DNA of 64,000 nt. It comes from an uncultured Bacteroides sp. Lineage in GTDB: Bacteria; Bacteroidota; Bacteroidia; Bacteroidales; Bacteroidaceae. A program made the position numbers and the translations under genes. Below are positions 1 to 8,710 of this stretch, piece after piece. The stretch is taken from contig NZ_OY782578.1 in NCBI RefSeq assembly GCF_963677945.1, positions 868,001 through 932,000 on the forward strand, in the 5' to 3' direction. The first letter of the stretch is position 1. Each line of letters starts with the position of its first letter. The notes under the pieces were generated by a model. The model was not told the origin of the DNA, searched no databases, and saw only the letters and a program-made list of their open reading frames with translations.

Positions 1-315
1 TGTGTTCAACAAATAACTTTCTCCTAACTGCAAAGTAATACCAGAAAATGAAGACTTTTGAAAGCCCACATAAGATATTTCAACTTTATATGGACCTCCG
101 GAACGCATTCCCTGAAGTGAGAAACGGCCATCATCATTGGTTATAGCTCCATATTTTGTGCCTGAAGGCACATGAATAGCTAATACCGTGGCCCCGATAG
201 CGGGTCCTTCTTCAGCAACTACTTTACCATTTATTCCGGCAGTTGTAATTTGAGCATTAATCACAGTAGTAAGCATTAACATAACTACTATAAATAGAAA
301 CAATCTTTTACACAT
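1..315 (-). CDS. TonB-linked outer-membrane protein, N-terminus only
   Basis: The reading frame starts at 315 and runs off the left edge, giving 105 residues. Residues 1-22 form a signal peptide (MCKRLFLF, hydrophobic core, ending near NAQ). Next comes a carboxypeptidase-regulatory-like beta-sandwich with the hallmarks GINGKVVAEEG, AITNDDGRFSL and VEISYVGF. This domain normally precedes the plug and barrel of SusC/Oar-type TonB-dependent receptors in Bacteroidetes. The remaining domains, and therefore the substrate, lie outside the window, so a non-receptor surface protein with the same domain is possible. Confidence 0.8.
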   Translation of the reverse strand, partial: MCKRLFLFIVVMLMLTTVINAQITTAGINGKVVAEEGPAIGATVLAIHVPSGTKYGAITNDDGRFSLQGMRSGGPYKVEISYVGFQKSSFSGITLQLGESYLLNT

Positions 316-526
316 AAACTAATCTAATTTGATAAATACTAATAACTTAAGATAATCCTAAATAAGTTTTACAAAAGTAGATCCTTGATATGTCAGTTAG
401 GCTTCATTTCTATTTCATATTAGTGGCAACAGAAAAAGATATGAAAAATTTGCAAGTTAAAAAGCTGTGTTTCTTTTGACACAAAAATCTCTTATCAATT
501 AACTATATAATAAGTAAATATTGCTT

Positions 527-916
527 TTAATGGTATTTCTGCATTTCAACACTAAGGTCTTTCGCAAATTCATTAATATCGACTATAAATCCAGATTTAC
601 CTTTAATCGAGAAAACATTCATTAGCCAATTGTTTTTTTCAATCATGTCAATTATCTCCTCTTCAAATTCTTCAAGAGTTATCTCTTTAACAGAAAAACT
701 TCTCCATTCGTCAACTACATTCTCCTCTGCAAACTTAGAAGCAGACCAAACTGATAAAACAGCACTATTTTCAACATCTGCTATTGCAAAAGTTCCATTT
801 TCATCAACAAGAGTGTACATTTTTTCAGAGTCTGCAACTCGTTTTATAAAATATTCATAGCGTTGGAAAGCTTCTAGCTGAGATACAGCTTCAATCTCTT
901 TATTTGTTATCTTCAT
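527..916 (-). CDS. DUF2750-like small acidic protein
   Basis: A 129-residue cytoplasmic protein with no signal peptide. The N-terminal block (KEIEAVSQLEAFQRYEYF, then IKRVADSEKMYTLVD) matches my recollection of the DUF2750 family, whose members start with a similar ryeYFikrvad motif. The C-terminal half is acidic. DUF2750 proteins often occur near polymorphic toxin loci and are candidate immunity proteins, which fits the Rhs debris downstream. That role is inferred from context only. Confidence 0.6.
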   Translation of the reverse strand: MKITNKEIEAVSQLEAFQRYEYFIKRVADSEKMYTLVDENGTFAIADVENSAVLSVWSASKFAEENVVDEWRSFSVKEITLEEFEEEIIDMIEKNNWLMNVFSIKGKSGFIVDINEFAKDLSVEMQKYH

Positions 917-1030
917 TATTAATTCGGATTTTCTCTATTTTTTCAATATAACGGTTATTTTCCTGATGATTCTGAATATAGTAATATTATAAATAAGCCA
1001 TAAATTTGCCATCTTTCATTAAATAGAGTT

Positions 1031-1210
1031 CAATCTACTTCATGACGACGGCTTATTATTGATATTACAATTAACCATAAAACATACAAAACAGCAAATG
1101 GGATAAGTAATCGAAGCCAATAACTATTTTTAATACTATATATTGGTAAGAAAAACAATATATAAAGAAGGGAAATCTCAAATAATAAATATTTTAACAA
1201 AAACAAACTC
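1031..1210 (-). pseudogene. Truncated copy of the 132-residue membrane-protein gene at 4762
   Basis: About 180 bases align closely with 4762-4940, the 3' part of an intact membrane-protein gene. They share the segment encoding the end of the protein and the words taaaacatacaaaacagcaa and tgggataagta. No open frame covers the stretch, so it is a decayed C-terminal fragment left by duplication. It belongs to the family of repeated small membrane genes in this toxin and immunity island. Confidence 0.65.
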
Positions 1211-1217
1211 TCTTTAA

Positions 1218-1297
1218 TTTACCATTGAATTATAAGTATATTCAGGAGTGTTGACACTGGCTTTTACAAAGTTAAATGCATTGAAGTATGTCGGTTC
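1218..1297 (-). pseudogene. Rhs core remnant
   Basis: Translated on the minus strand, this stretch reads EPTYFNAFNFVKAS and then PEYTYNSMVN. It parallels the better preserved Rhs core at 10809-11207, which has EPSYFGALNF and LEYTYDTNGN. Stops surround it. It is a short relic of the Bacteroidetes Rhs core that once carried a C-terminal toxin. It shows that this end of the island also held an Rhs gene. Confidence 0.55.
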
Positions 1298-1359
1298 GCT
1301 TGTTTATCCAAAATCTATGATAGCTCATGTAAAAGTGCCAGCTTCCTTTTTCTACCTAT

Positions 1360-1923
1360 TCATTTTATATCATTATGATTAAAAGTTGTATCTTTAAGTT
1401 CTTCCATCCAATTTAAAGATCCAGCAAACCAACAATAATATCCAGTGCTCTTTTTGAGAAGATAAATCAATTTATTACTTCTTTTTTGATATTTATCATT
1501 ATAATAAAGCTTACTTGCATAAGTTCCACCTAATAAAATATGCGATTGCGTTTTGTTATTAAAATAAATAACGGCAATAACTCGTGCATCTCTAAAAGTT
1601 AATTCATTGCTGGGAATTAACTGCTTTATCTCCTTTTCTATTTCTTTTAATACTTTTTGATCATTTATTGTAGAATCAATAACACCAATCCGGCATCTCC
1701 CAGAATTTAGAAATCTTATTTCCTTAAAAGGAACAGATTTTACACGTTTAATATCTCTAAATTTTATCGAGATAGGCGATTCTCGAATATTATTAAAATA
1801 TGATACTTGGATAGAATCAATAATACATCCAGTACTATTTTGTGATATTTTTTTGCAACTAGATAAAACAAAAAATAAGATGGTTGTTGCAAAAAAAGTG
1901 AATAAATTTAATTTTATTTTCAT
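1360..1923 (-). CDS. Putative lipoprotein, possible immunity protein
   Basis: 187 residues. The N-terminus is a lipoprotein signal (MKIKLNLFTFFATT, hydrophobic run, lipobox-like LSSC near residue 23). The rest is a mixed alpha/beta soluble domain with no family I recognise. It lies in a minus-strand series of similar small exported proteins, each close to toxin relics. A periplasmic or surface immunity role is an inference from that context. Confidence 0.5.
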   Translation of the reverse strand: MKIKLNLFTFFATTILFFVLSSCKKISQNSTGCIIDSIQVSYFNNIRESPISIKFRDIKRVKSVPFKEIRFLNSGRCRIGVIDSTINDQKVLKEIEKEIKQLIPSNELTFRDARVIAVIYFNNKTQSHILLGGTYASKLYYNDKYQKRSNKLIYLLKKSTGYYCWFAGSLNWMEELKDTTFNHNDIK

Positions 1924-1943
1924 CTTTTTCTATTCCACTTTCT

Positions 1944-2407
1944 AAATAAAAGATTAAACATAAACAGATATATAAGTTCTAGCTATATAAAACCACAAGA
2001 GTGGGAAACCAATCATTAAAGTGCATACTAATATTTTTATCGGATTCTTAGTCTTAAGTCCTTTATATCTATGAATAAATTTTTCAAGTATAGTATATTT
2101 GTAATACCGAATATACATTATTACTAAAGAGATTATGCGAATAACTAAAAGTCCTCCAAAGCCTAGTGAAATATACAATTTTATAATGTCATAGTTATAA
2201 ACCAGTCCAATAAGCTTAATTATAGAATCAATAGATAACCAGACGTATAAACTTGTATGCATTAAAGCACTCCATTTTGCATTATCCTCGCTTCTTCCTA
2301 GTTTCATTAAAAATCGATACGTTAAATAAAAGAAAGCATCTATTATATTCATAAGTAAGTTATATTTTACTTCTTAAAATAGTTGAATTTTACTGTCGAA
2401 AGAACTC
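1944..2407 (-). repeat. Membrane-gene repeat, copy 1
   Basis: This block is homologous, at a constant offset of 11673 bases, to 13617-14080. It contains the whole 132-residue membrane gene and, upstream of it, the last codons of a lipoprotein gene (KFNYFKK-type ending) that is intact only at 14040-14645. The joint at about 2408 runs directly into the 689-bp toxin-immunity repeat. The island has therefore been assembled by recombination between duplicated cassettes. Confidence 0.75.
1954..2352 (-). CDS. Small multi-pass membrane protein, copy 1
   Basis: 132 residues with about three hydrophobic segments (around 30-50, 55-80 and 105-128). It is paralogous to the gene at 13627-14025. The first 35 residues (MNIIDAFFYLTY, LMKLGRSEDNAKW) and the last 35 (RYKGLKTKNPIKILVCTLMI, YIARTYISVYV) are nearly identical, while the central part differs strongly. 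The function is unknown. Position and duplication suggest an immunity or accessory gene of the polymorphic toxin locus. Confidence 0.55.
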   Translation of the reverse strand: MNIIDAFFYLTYRFLMKLGRSEDNAKWSALMHTSLYVWLSIDSIIKLIGLVYNYDIIKLYISLGFGGLLVIRIISLVIMYIRYYKYTILEKFIHRYKGLKTKNPIKILVCTLMIGFPLLWFYIARTYISVYV

Positions 2408-3096
2408 TCTCCGAGGCTTGCTCATTTATGCTAATTCAGAGGTTTTATTTTCCTCACTTGTCTGTATGGAAAGTTTCCCATTTTCAATACTAAAATTCTC
2501 TATTAAATCAAGTGATTCATTCATTAATATTTGTCCTTTAGGATTGATTAATTTAAAAGAAGCTTCTTCTAATATTAATAGATTATTTTTATTTGTCAAG
2601 TAGAGTCCAATCAAACAAATTGAAATATCAAAAGATGCTACAATGTTTAAAGTGTCATTAATCAAATAAATATTTTTTCCAGTGTCTAATACAAACAATT
2701 TATATTCGTCCCAGAACAAAAAACTCAGATTTTCCTCTTTCTCATCACTACAAAATGACAATACAAATTCCTTCTCGCTTGTTAAAGAATGACAACAAAC
2801 ATAACAGAACTAGTTGTCCCCGAATGTGTCATCAATAGATAAAAAATTACTTGTTTTTTGATTCTTTATAAATACTGAAGTTTCCTGCAATGACGAAAAT
2901 TTATAACTTTTTAAATATCTATTTCCAACTATTTGCTTCATCCTATTTTCCTCCTGGTAATATAACACTAATTAATCTATTCTCTTGCCAAAAGCTTTGA
3001 TCTTCAAGCCCTCCATTAGGACCCATTAACAAGGATTCTCTTAAAATATTTCCATTGGCTTGAATTATTCCTTCGGAAGCTGAATAGGCTCCTTCT
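2408..3096 (-). repeat. 689-bp toxin-immunity repeat, copy 1
   Basis: Aligns without net gaps to 7152-7840 at a constant offset of 4744 bases, with only scattered substitutions. It carries a complete immunity-like gene and the last part of the upstream toxin C-terminus. The left boundary is the shared word tctccgaggcttgctc and the right boundary is the shared ggctccttct. Direct orientation makes deletion of the intervening 4 kb by recombination possible. Confidence 0.9.
2426..2941 (-). pseudogene. Immunity-like gene broken by a nonsense codon
   Basis: Copy of the intact 171-residue gene at 7170-7685. A TAG stop at 2810-2812 replaces the tyrosine codon of the DNYFCYVC motif found in the intact copy. 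Only the C-terminal 111 residues remain open, from an internal ATG. The start (MKQIVGNR) is preserved at 2941, immediately after the toxin stop codon. The protein has beta-strand-like repeats resembling a small beta-propeller or WD-type immunity fold; I do not recognise a named family. Confidence 0.75.
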
Positions 3097-3512
3097 AAAT
3101 GCGTTTGTAATAAGGATCTTCCTGCTGCATTATCATAAATACCAACACTCTCAGGTTGTCTTAACATGCCTGTCGAAAGTTCGATATTATGGACTGATCC
3201 TGTCGCTTTACCAAATACATATTCAAGTTTAGTACCTATCTGTGCCCCCGTTTCAGCGGCTTCTATAACCTTAACAGAGCTTTTGTCAAATAAGCCTTTG
3301 ATTGGACTTAATAATAAAAACAAATCAAATTCTGGATATACATTAATTAGTGGTGGATCATTAGGATATCCTCCGATCTTAAATTTACGATTATGAGTTT
3401 TTGGTGCACCAGATTCTCCATTTTCGCTTAAATCATCAGATACATCTTTTCCTTTAGATTCATCTTTCGCTCGCCCTATCCCATATTCATTTTTACACCC
3501 TCCTAAGAATCT
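2943..3512 (-). pseudogene. Orphan polymorphic-toxin C-terminal domain
   Basis: An open frame of 189 codons follows an in-frame TAA at 3513-3515 but has no ATG. It reads FLGGCKNEYG, then a charged linker, then a domain with GTKLEYVFGKATGSVHNIE, LLQTHLEGAYSASEG, RESLLMGPNGG and a terminal ILPGGK. This domain is one I associate with the C-terminal toxins of Rhs and hemagglutinin-like proteins. Lack of a start and of the Rhs body makes it a displaced toxin tip. It ends one base before the immunity-like start, the usual toxin-immunity spacing. Confidence 0.6.
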
Positions 3513-3652
3513 TTATCACCTTATTTATAAACATATAAAATTTATCTCTATCAAAAATATATCCAGTATCAATTACTACCCTATAAATTCCTTTCTTAAA
3601 AAAATATCACTTACAATTCTGTATTTAAAATAGTCTTTACCTAACCTCTTTA

Positions 3653-3892
3653 CTAATTAACATATTGAAAATAAATGTAAAAAAACGCAATACTAAATAG
3701 AGCAAAGATTATGGAACCAATACAAAAATTAAAAATGACTTGTAGAACATTATTCGGTCCATCTTTAGTTTTTCCTGACAAATAATTAATCGTTTTTTTT
3801 CGACCAATTAATTTAAAGAAAAAATAGCGAAAATGAAGACCTATTGTCTTTGTTATAAATCCACTTAAGAGTGATCTAAATATTGAATACAT
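3653..3892 (-). CDS. Small hypothetical membrane protein
   Basis: 79 residues with a basic N-terminal half and one clear C-terminal transmembrane segment (IIFALFSIAFFYIYF). It overlaps the next minus-strand frame (3865-4092) by 28 bases, so at most a small operon or one damaged gene is present. No family is recognised. It may be the tail of a decayed immunity gene. Confidence 0.3.
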   Translation of the reverse strand: MYSIFRSLLSGFITKTIGLHFRYFFFKLIGRKKTINYLSGKTKDGPNNVLQVIFNFCIGSIIFALFSIAFFYIYFQYVN

Positions 3893-4092
3893 ACGATATT
3901 TTTTTTATTATTGGGGGCAAAAAAGCTCATATTAAGCAATACTCCACCATTAGGGATCATTCCATTCCAATAATCAATTATTTTATTATTTGAAAACCTA
4001 TTAAGAAAGCCCCTCGCTTTAGGTGATAATTTATTTACAAATGTTTCCTTACATAAATGCGAGAATTGAGCTGCATTTCCACTGAAAGTCAT
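3865..4092 (-). CDS. Small hypothetical protein, possibly a gene fragment
   Basis: 75 residues, no signal peptide. The segment KLSPKARGFLNRF followed by YWNGMIPNGG looks like part of a larger folded domain, so this may be a toxin or effector fragment. It starts 9 bases past the end of the next upstream gene (4102-4671) and runs into the overlapping membrane frame downstream. No family recognised. Confidence 0.3.
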   Translation of the reverse strand: MTFSGNAAQFSHLCKETFVNKLSPKARGFLNRFSNNKIIDYWNGMIPNGGVLLNMSFFAPNNKKNIVCIQYLDHS

Positions 4093-4101
4093 TATGATTA
4101 A

Positions 4102-4671
4102 TTATCTATAGCTTTTTGTGTACACAAATTTATTCTTTTTATAAGAATATTCAAATCTAAGTATATGAAAATTACTATCATAATAATAATTTTCATTATA
4201 AGATGGGACATCTAAACTACGAAGATTCCTAATATATACATTACCAACTTTTTTTATTGTAATCTTTGCCCTCCCTTTATTAAATCCTAATATAAACGGA
4301 CTAAAAGCATCAAAAGCAAAATTCTTCATAAATTTATCATAAACAAATATTGTATCATGTTTTGCAATAAATAAGACTGTATCTGAATCAATATCTGTTG
4401 CAAATTCTTTTCTGTATTCAACAAATACCAGCCCTTTCTTGAAATATTTAGTATACAATTTTTCATTCCTAAAGATATGCATTATTCTTATGCTATCATT
4501 ATAATATTTAATCTCCAAGCTCTTAAGTCTATTTATTGAAGTATCTAACACTATCGAACAAAGTGAATCATAAACTAATGCATCAAAATTTGACTGTTTC
4601 ATTTCTATAGACTGCCTATCACAAGAACAGCTTAGAATTAAAATTAAAGCGAGTGCTAAAATTTGTTTCAT
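4102..4671 (-). CDS. Putative lipoprotein, possible immunity protein
   Basis: 189 residues. The signal and lipobox are clear (MKQILALALILILSCSCDRQ, cysteine near residue 15). The mature part is rich in charged and aromatic residues and ends SYKKNKFVYTKSYR. It lies in the same minus-strand series as the other exported island proteins. No named family; immunity function is inferred only from location. Confidence 0.5.
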   Translation of the reverse strand: MKQILALALILILSCSCDRQSIEMKQSNFDALVYDSLCSIVLDTSINRLKSLEIKYYNDSIRIMHIFRNEKLYTKYFKKGLVFVEYRKEFATDIDSDTVLFIAKHDTIFVYDKFMKNFAFDAFSPFILGFNKGRAKITIKKVGNVYIRNLRSLDVPSYNENYYYDSNFHILRFEYSYKKNKFVYTKSYR

Positions 4672-4761
4672 CTTATATCTTTATAATGCCTCTATATCTT
4701 CTTTTTGCTTCTTCTAAAGCTTCTTTGTAGTATTCATGCTTCAAGTAGATGATAAAGTATA

Positions 4762-5160
4762 TCAATCTACTTTATGACGAAAACTTATTATTAATATTAA
4801 AATTAACCATAAAACATACAAAACAGCAAATGGGATAAGTAGCCGAAGCCACAAACTATCTGTAATATATATGACTAGAAAATACAATATATAGAAAAGG
4901 GAAATTTCCAGTAATAAATATTTAAATAGGAATAAGTTGTTTTTTAAATCATTCCGAAAAAAATGTGTGGTAAAATATAAAAGAAAGACTAAGAGAATGT
5001 TTGAACAGACTAGATTTAATATAATAAATAATATCAAAGGTAGCAACCCTAATAGATCCGATAAAGATGTTTTTGAAAAGATGGATAGTAATCCACAACA
5101 TACTATTCCAGCTAAAAACGTCAAGAAGCCCACTCTCATTATTTTAATTGCCCATTTCAT
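4762..5160 (-). CDS. Hypothetical four-helix membrane protein
   Basis: 132 residues with four predicted transmembrane segments (about 10-30, 35-65, 80-105 and 108-128). The start MKWAIKIMRV follows a 50-bp sequence that recurs at 5667-5712, and a decayed C-terminal copy lies at 1031-1210. The gene has therefore been duplicated at least twice locally. Cytoplasmic-membrane immunity proteins of this size are common in polymorphic toxin loci, which is the likely role but is unproven. Confidence 0.5.
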   Translation of the reverse strand: MKWAIKIMRVGFLTFLAGIVCCGLLSIFSKTSLSDLLGLLPLILFIILNLVCSNILLVFLLYFTTHFFRNDLKNNLFLFKYLLLEISLFYILYFLVIYITDSLWLRLLIPFAVLYVLWLILILIISFRHKVD

Positions 5161-5222
5161 ATGCTATTATTGATCTTGTTTATTTCTTATTTTAGGAACA
5201 TGCTTACCTTTTATTGAGGGCT

Positions 5223-5648
5223 TTACTCTCTTGTATCAACTTTCATATTTCTTACATCTATATTAATGTAAGATAAACCTTTGTTTTTGCAGCTATCTAT
5301 TTGTGCTTCCCATTGATGTAAAGTTTCTAAGGATTGATCATTTCTTCTTATTAAATGAAAATTGTACGTTTTCAGAGAGCACTCTATCGAATCTGTCATA
5401 CAATCATCAAAAATCAAAAAAGAAGAGTCTTTATTCATGTAAATCAGAATATTACCATTATTCGATAAATGAATATAATCTTTCTGTGGTATTGAAAACC
5501 CTAAAAAACAATATGGAGTAATGTAACATCCTTTGTTGGATTTCCACACAGTAAAAACAAGGTTATTTACTTTGTAAAAATTACGATATTGAAATAGAGC
5601 TGTTAATAAACAGCATATAATTGAGGCTATTATAATTAACTTCTTCAT
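5223..5648 (-). CDS. Small membrane-anchored hypothetical protein
   Basis: 141 residues from the ATG at 5648 (MKKLIIIASIICCLL). The nine in-frame residues upstream look non-coding and belong to a repeated intergenic sequence. One N-terminal hydrophobic anchor or signal is followed by an exported domain of beta character with FTVWKSNKGCYI and three or four cysteines. No family recognised. It is part of the island of possible immunity genes. Confidence 0.45.
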   Translation of the reverse strand: MKKLIIIASIICCLLTALFQYRNFYKVNNLVFTVWKSNKGCYITPYCFLGFSIPQKDYIHLSNNGNILIYMNKDSSFLIFDDCMTDSIECSLKTYNFHLIRRNDQSLETLHQWEAQIDSCKNKGLSYINIDVRNMKVDTRE

Positions 5649-5919
5649 ATTTTTATTAAAACTTAAATTGCCCACTTCATATGCGATTATTGATCTTGTT
5701 TATTTCTTATCTCTAATAATATTTTTATTCTTATTGATAATTAAAAAGATTATTGGCTATCTCCAAATCTGATTTATTACTTTCTCATTGTACTATCCAT
5801 CATAAAATGCTCAACAACTCCCTTTTCTGGCGATTGATAAATTGTTGCTAAATGTACATAAATTATAACCAATGAATGATATTTTTCCGAACTTAGGAAC
5901 TATGTTTATATTTTATTCT

Positions 5920-6915
5920 TTAGTTTGCAAATCCGTCTATATAATCGATTAAATACCATTTGCCATTTATTGATTTAGATTTCAATATAACCATCACAAA
6001 TTCATCATCTGCATATATGAGATTTTCTTCAACAAATTTATTTGTTTTATGAAATCTTCTTTTATATGTTATGCCCTCAATTATTGCTATACTATCATTG
6101 CCTTTGAAATGAGCATTATTTAGAAAAACCCAATTATTTTTATTATATGGATGATAATTATTCTTTTTGTGCATTTCTATATTATCGGAACCTCTCAAAG
6201 CGCTTGTGTATTCTTTCTCTATTTTTTTATCATTTTCTAGTGGGAAAATAATTCTATTTAGTTGAAATAAACTATCCGAGTAGAATAATTTGCTAAACTC
6301 ATCAAAGCTTTCACTTTTTTCTATAGAGTAACCGATAGGGGTATTCCTTTTTACTAATTCTAAAATAAAGTCAGTTATTGCTTTGATTTTTGCATTATCA
6401 TTACAGAGAGAGCTTTTATCTAACAAAGAAATAAATCTACGATTACATATTCCAATTAAGCCAAGTTCATTATTCCAGAATATATAGCTAGTGGAGTTAC
6501 TCACATTTGAACGCAACTCATATACTTGGATAATAGTATTCTGGGATTTATAGCAAAACTTAGTTTCATATATATAATTCATTTTATTTGTGACCTTATC
6601 TCTTATAACGTAAGACTGTTTACTAGTATCTTTTTTGACTACAAAATTGTTTTCAATAATATATTTCCCACTTTCCGTATTTTTGTGGAAAAGTATATAC
6701 ATCGTTTTATCTTTATCCGATATTTTTATTAGCTGATTTTTAAAATTTAAAGTAGTATCTAATATATAAATAATTTTACCTTCTATTTTATTTGCTTTAT
6801 AATAATTAAAGGTAACTTTCTCAAAATTCTTTTTCTTATCATTTACTGGACTTTTACACGTAAATAGCCCAATAAGAATAGTTGTTATGATTATTATAAT
6901 TTTCACTATTTTCAT
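5920..6915 (-). CDS. Putative lipoprotein of unknown function
   Basis: 331 residues, the longest intact gene of the island. N-terminal signal with a lipobox-like GLFTCK at about residues 16-21. Mature protein rich in Lys, Asn and Ile, with two apparent halves; the C-terminal half ends in a KSKSINGKWYLIDYIDGF pattern reminiscent of NTF2-like or SnoaL-like periplasmic folds. That fold call is a guess. No toxin relic abuts it directly. Confidence 0.45.
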   Translation of the reverse strand: MKIVKIIIIITTILIGLFTCKSPVNDKKKNFEKVTFNYYKANKIEGKIIYILDTTLNFKNQLIKISDKDKTMYILFHKNTESGKYIIENNFVVKKDTSKQSYVIRDKVTNKMNYIYETKFCYKSQNTIIQVYELRSNVSNSTSYIFWNNELGLIGICNRRFISLLDKSSLCNDNAKIKAITDFILELVKRNTPIGYSIEKSESFDEFSKLFYSDSLFQLNRIIFPLENDKKIEKEYTSALRGSDNIEMHKKNNYHPYNKNNWVFLNNAHFKGNDSIAIIEGITYKRRFHKTNKFVEENLIYADDEFVMVILKSKSINGKWYLIDYIDGFAN

Positions 6916-7169
6916 TTTGATCGAATATTTACCTATAATTGATTATGCTTTTTTTGTTTCCTATCCTTTTGTTATTTAAGATAATGCATGGCTTAAAATT
7001 ATACAATTTTTTGCAACAGTATTACTGTTTATATGACGGCTACATCATCCTAGCTAAAGTATGATTGCAAATATAGAAAACATTGTTCTCATAATTGAAT
7101 ATAATTACCTATGTCATTTTAAATAATTAAAAAAGTTGCCTCTGTATAAATTCTCCGAGGCTTGCTCAT

Positions 7170-7685
7170 TTATGCTAATTCAAAGGTTTTATTTTCCTCA
7201 CTTGTCTGTATGGAAAGTTTCCCATTTTCAATACTAAAATTCTCTATTAAATCAAGTGATTCATTCATTAATATTTGTCCTTTAGGATTGATTAATTTAA
7301 AAGAAGCTTCTTCTAATATTAAAAGATTATTTTTATTTGTCAAGTAGAGTCCAATCAAGTAAATTGAAATATCAAAAGATGCTACAATGTTTAAAGTGTC
7401 ATTAATCAAATAAATATTTTTTCCAGTGTCTAATACAAACAATTTATACTCGTTCCAGAACAAAAAACTCAGATTTTCCTCTTTCTCATCACTACAAAAT
7501 GACAATACAAATTCCTTCTTTCTTGTCAAAGAATGACAACAGACATAACAGAAGTAGTTGTCCCCGAATGTGTCATCAATGGATAAAAAATTACTTGTTT
7601 TTTGATTATTTATAAATACTGAAGTTTCCTGCAATGACGAAAATTTGTAACTCTTTAAATATCTATTTCCAACTATTTGCTTCAT
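7170..7685 (-). CDS. Immunity-like protein next to a toxin tail
   Basis: 171 residues from the ATG at 7685 (MKQIVGNR). This start is preferred over an upstream in-frame ATG because the broken copy at 2426-2941 conserves it and because it follows the toxin stop (7687-7689) by one base. The protein alternates short beta-like segments (YKLFVLDTGKNIYLIND, LNIVASFDIS) and ends with a polar strand. Soluble, no signal. It probably neutralises the adjacent toxin domain; this is inferred from the coupling and not from a recognised family. Confidence 0.6.
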   Translation of the reverse strand: MKQIVGNRYLKSYKFSSLQETSVFINNQKTSNFLSIDDTFGDNYFCYVCCHSLTRKKEFVLSFCSDEKEENLSFLFWNEYKLFVLDTGKNIYLINDTLNIVASFDISIYLIGLYLTNKNNLLILEEASFKLINPKGQILMNESLDLIENFSIENGKLSIQTSEENKTFELA

Positions 7686-7686
7686 T

Positions 7687-7840
7687 CTATTTCCCTCCTG
7701 GTAATATAACACTAATTAATCTATTCCCTTGCCAAAAGCTTTGATCTTCAAGCCCTCCATTAGGACCCATTAACAAGGATTCTCTTAAAACATTTCCATT
7801 GGCTTGAATTATTCCTTCGGAAGCTGAATAGGCTCCTTCT
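7687..7840 (-). pseudogene. Truncated toxin C-terminus
   Basis: About 50 codons equal to the end of the toxin domain at 2943-3512 (SASEGIIQANGN, RESLLMGPNGG, ending ILPGGK). Homology ends at 7840 and unrelated AT-rich sequence follows. Nothing upstream could provide a start. It is the toxin half of the second repeat and is almost certainly non-functional. Confidence 0.65.
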
Positions 7841-8055
7841 TAGTTCTATTTTTTGACTACAACTATTTAATGCTAACACTGCAAAATGAATGATATAAGA
7901 TGTTTTTTCTTCATGTTTTATTGTATTAGAATCCTTTTTATTACATATTATGAACTATACAAAGCAATTTATTAAATGACCTACAACTCAAAGAGTTCGT
8001 TGAGTTTGCTGCTATTGCCATAGTACGATATTATTTTATTGATGGATTTGTTATG

Positions 8056-8481
8056 TTAATCACTTTTTACAAAATAATAACCTTTATCTTTTGTAATATA
8101 GTAATTATCATCTGTTCCTTTCCCTTTTTCAAATTTAAATGTTTGTTGTGGTTTGTTGCTGTATTTTAATATCAATTTATTGTCATTTAATTCAAAGGTT
8201 CCATTCAAAACTTCCATTTCCTCTGTTTTTATATTGAAATCATTAAATACAAAGGTTCTGTCTTTATTGAACGTAATGTTTATATCAGCAGCGTGTGGTA
8301 TAAACCATTTCCCAATCAAGCAATGTTCTAATTTTGTGGTTTTCGGTTTGTTGTCTTTAATAGTATTATTTAATACAGCGGTAGATTTATTATCATCTGT
8401 ATTTGTTTCTGCCTGGCATTGTATAAAAGAAAAAAAACAGAAAAATAATATTAACTCTAAATTTAATTTACTCATAACCAA
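8056..8481 (-). CDS. Lipocalin-like putative lipoprotein
   Basis: 141 residues (139 if the second ATG at 8475 is used). Signal peptide with a lipobox-like FIQCQ near residue 22, then a Thr/Asn/Lys linker, then a compact beta-barrel-like domain: CLIGKWFIP, ITFNKDRTFVFNDF, LNGTFELNDNKLILKY. The G-x-W motif and strand pattern match the lipocalin-like proteins common in Bacteroidetes. Exported, ligand unknown, possible immunity protein by context. Confidence 0.5.
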   Translation of the reverse strand: MVMSKLNLELILFFCFFSFIQCQAETNTDDNKSTAVLNNTIKDNKPKTTKLEHCLIGKWFIPHAADINITFNKDRTFVFNDFNIKTEEMEVLNGTFELNDNKLILKYSNKPQQTFKFEKGKGTDDNYYITKDKGYYFVKSD

Positions 8482-8488
8482 TTTATTT

Positions 8489-8577
8489 ATTGCATTATCT
8501 TCGCTTCTTCCTAGTTTTATTATAAATCGATACGTGAAATTAAAGAGAACATCTATTATATTAATAAGTAGTTTATA
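8489..8577 (-). pseudogene. N-terminal fragment of the 132-residue membrane gene
   Basis: About 90 bases match the 5' end of the genes at 1954-2352 and 13627-14025 (shared word cgcttcttcctagttt, and cgatacgt). They would encode part of the LMKLGRSEDN region. Homology stops on both sides. It is a third, decayed copy of this family. Confidence 0.6.
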
Positions 8578-8710
8578 TCTGTACTATAACTCTAGTAATT
8601 GCTCCGTATTCTACAAATGTAATGAATTGTGTTGAATTTGTATCATTTTTAGCAATCTAAGTGAAGTGGAGTTGCTAACTAAAATCGAACATAAAGTTAA
8701 GCTATATGTT

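Larger units (their letters stand above)
7152..7840 (-). repeat. 689-bp toxin-immunity repeat, copy 2
   Basis: Partner of 2408-3096. In this copy the immunity-like gene is intact, while the toxin portion is cut at 7840, where homology stops abruptly inside the toxin domain. Copy 1 has the reverse state: longer toxin tail and broken immunity gene. Reciprocal decay indicates that one unit derived from the other by a partial duplication. Confidence 0.9.
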
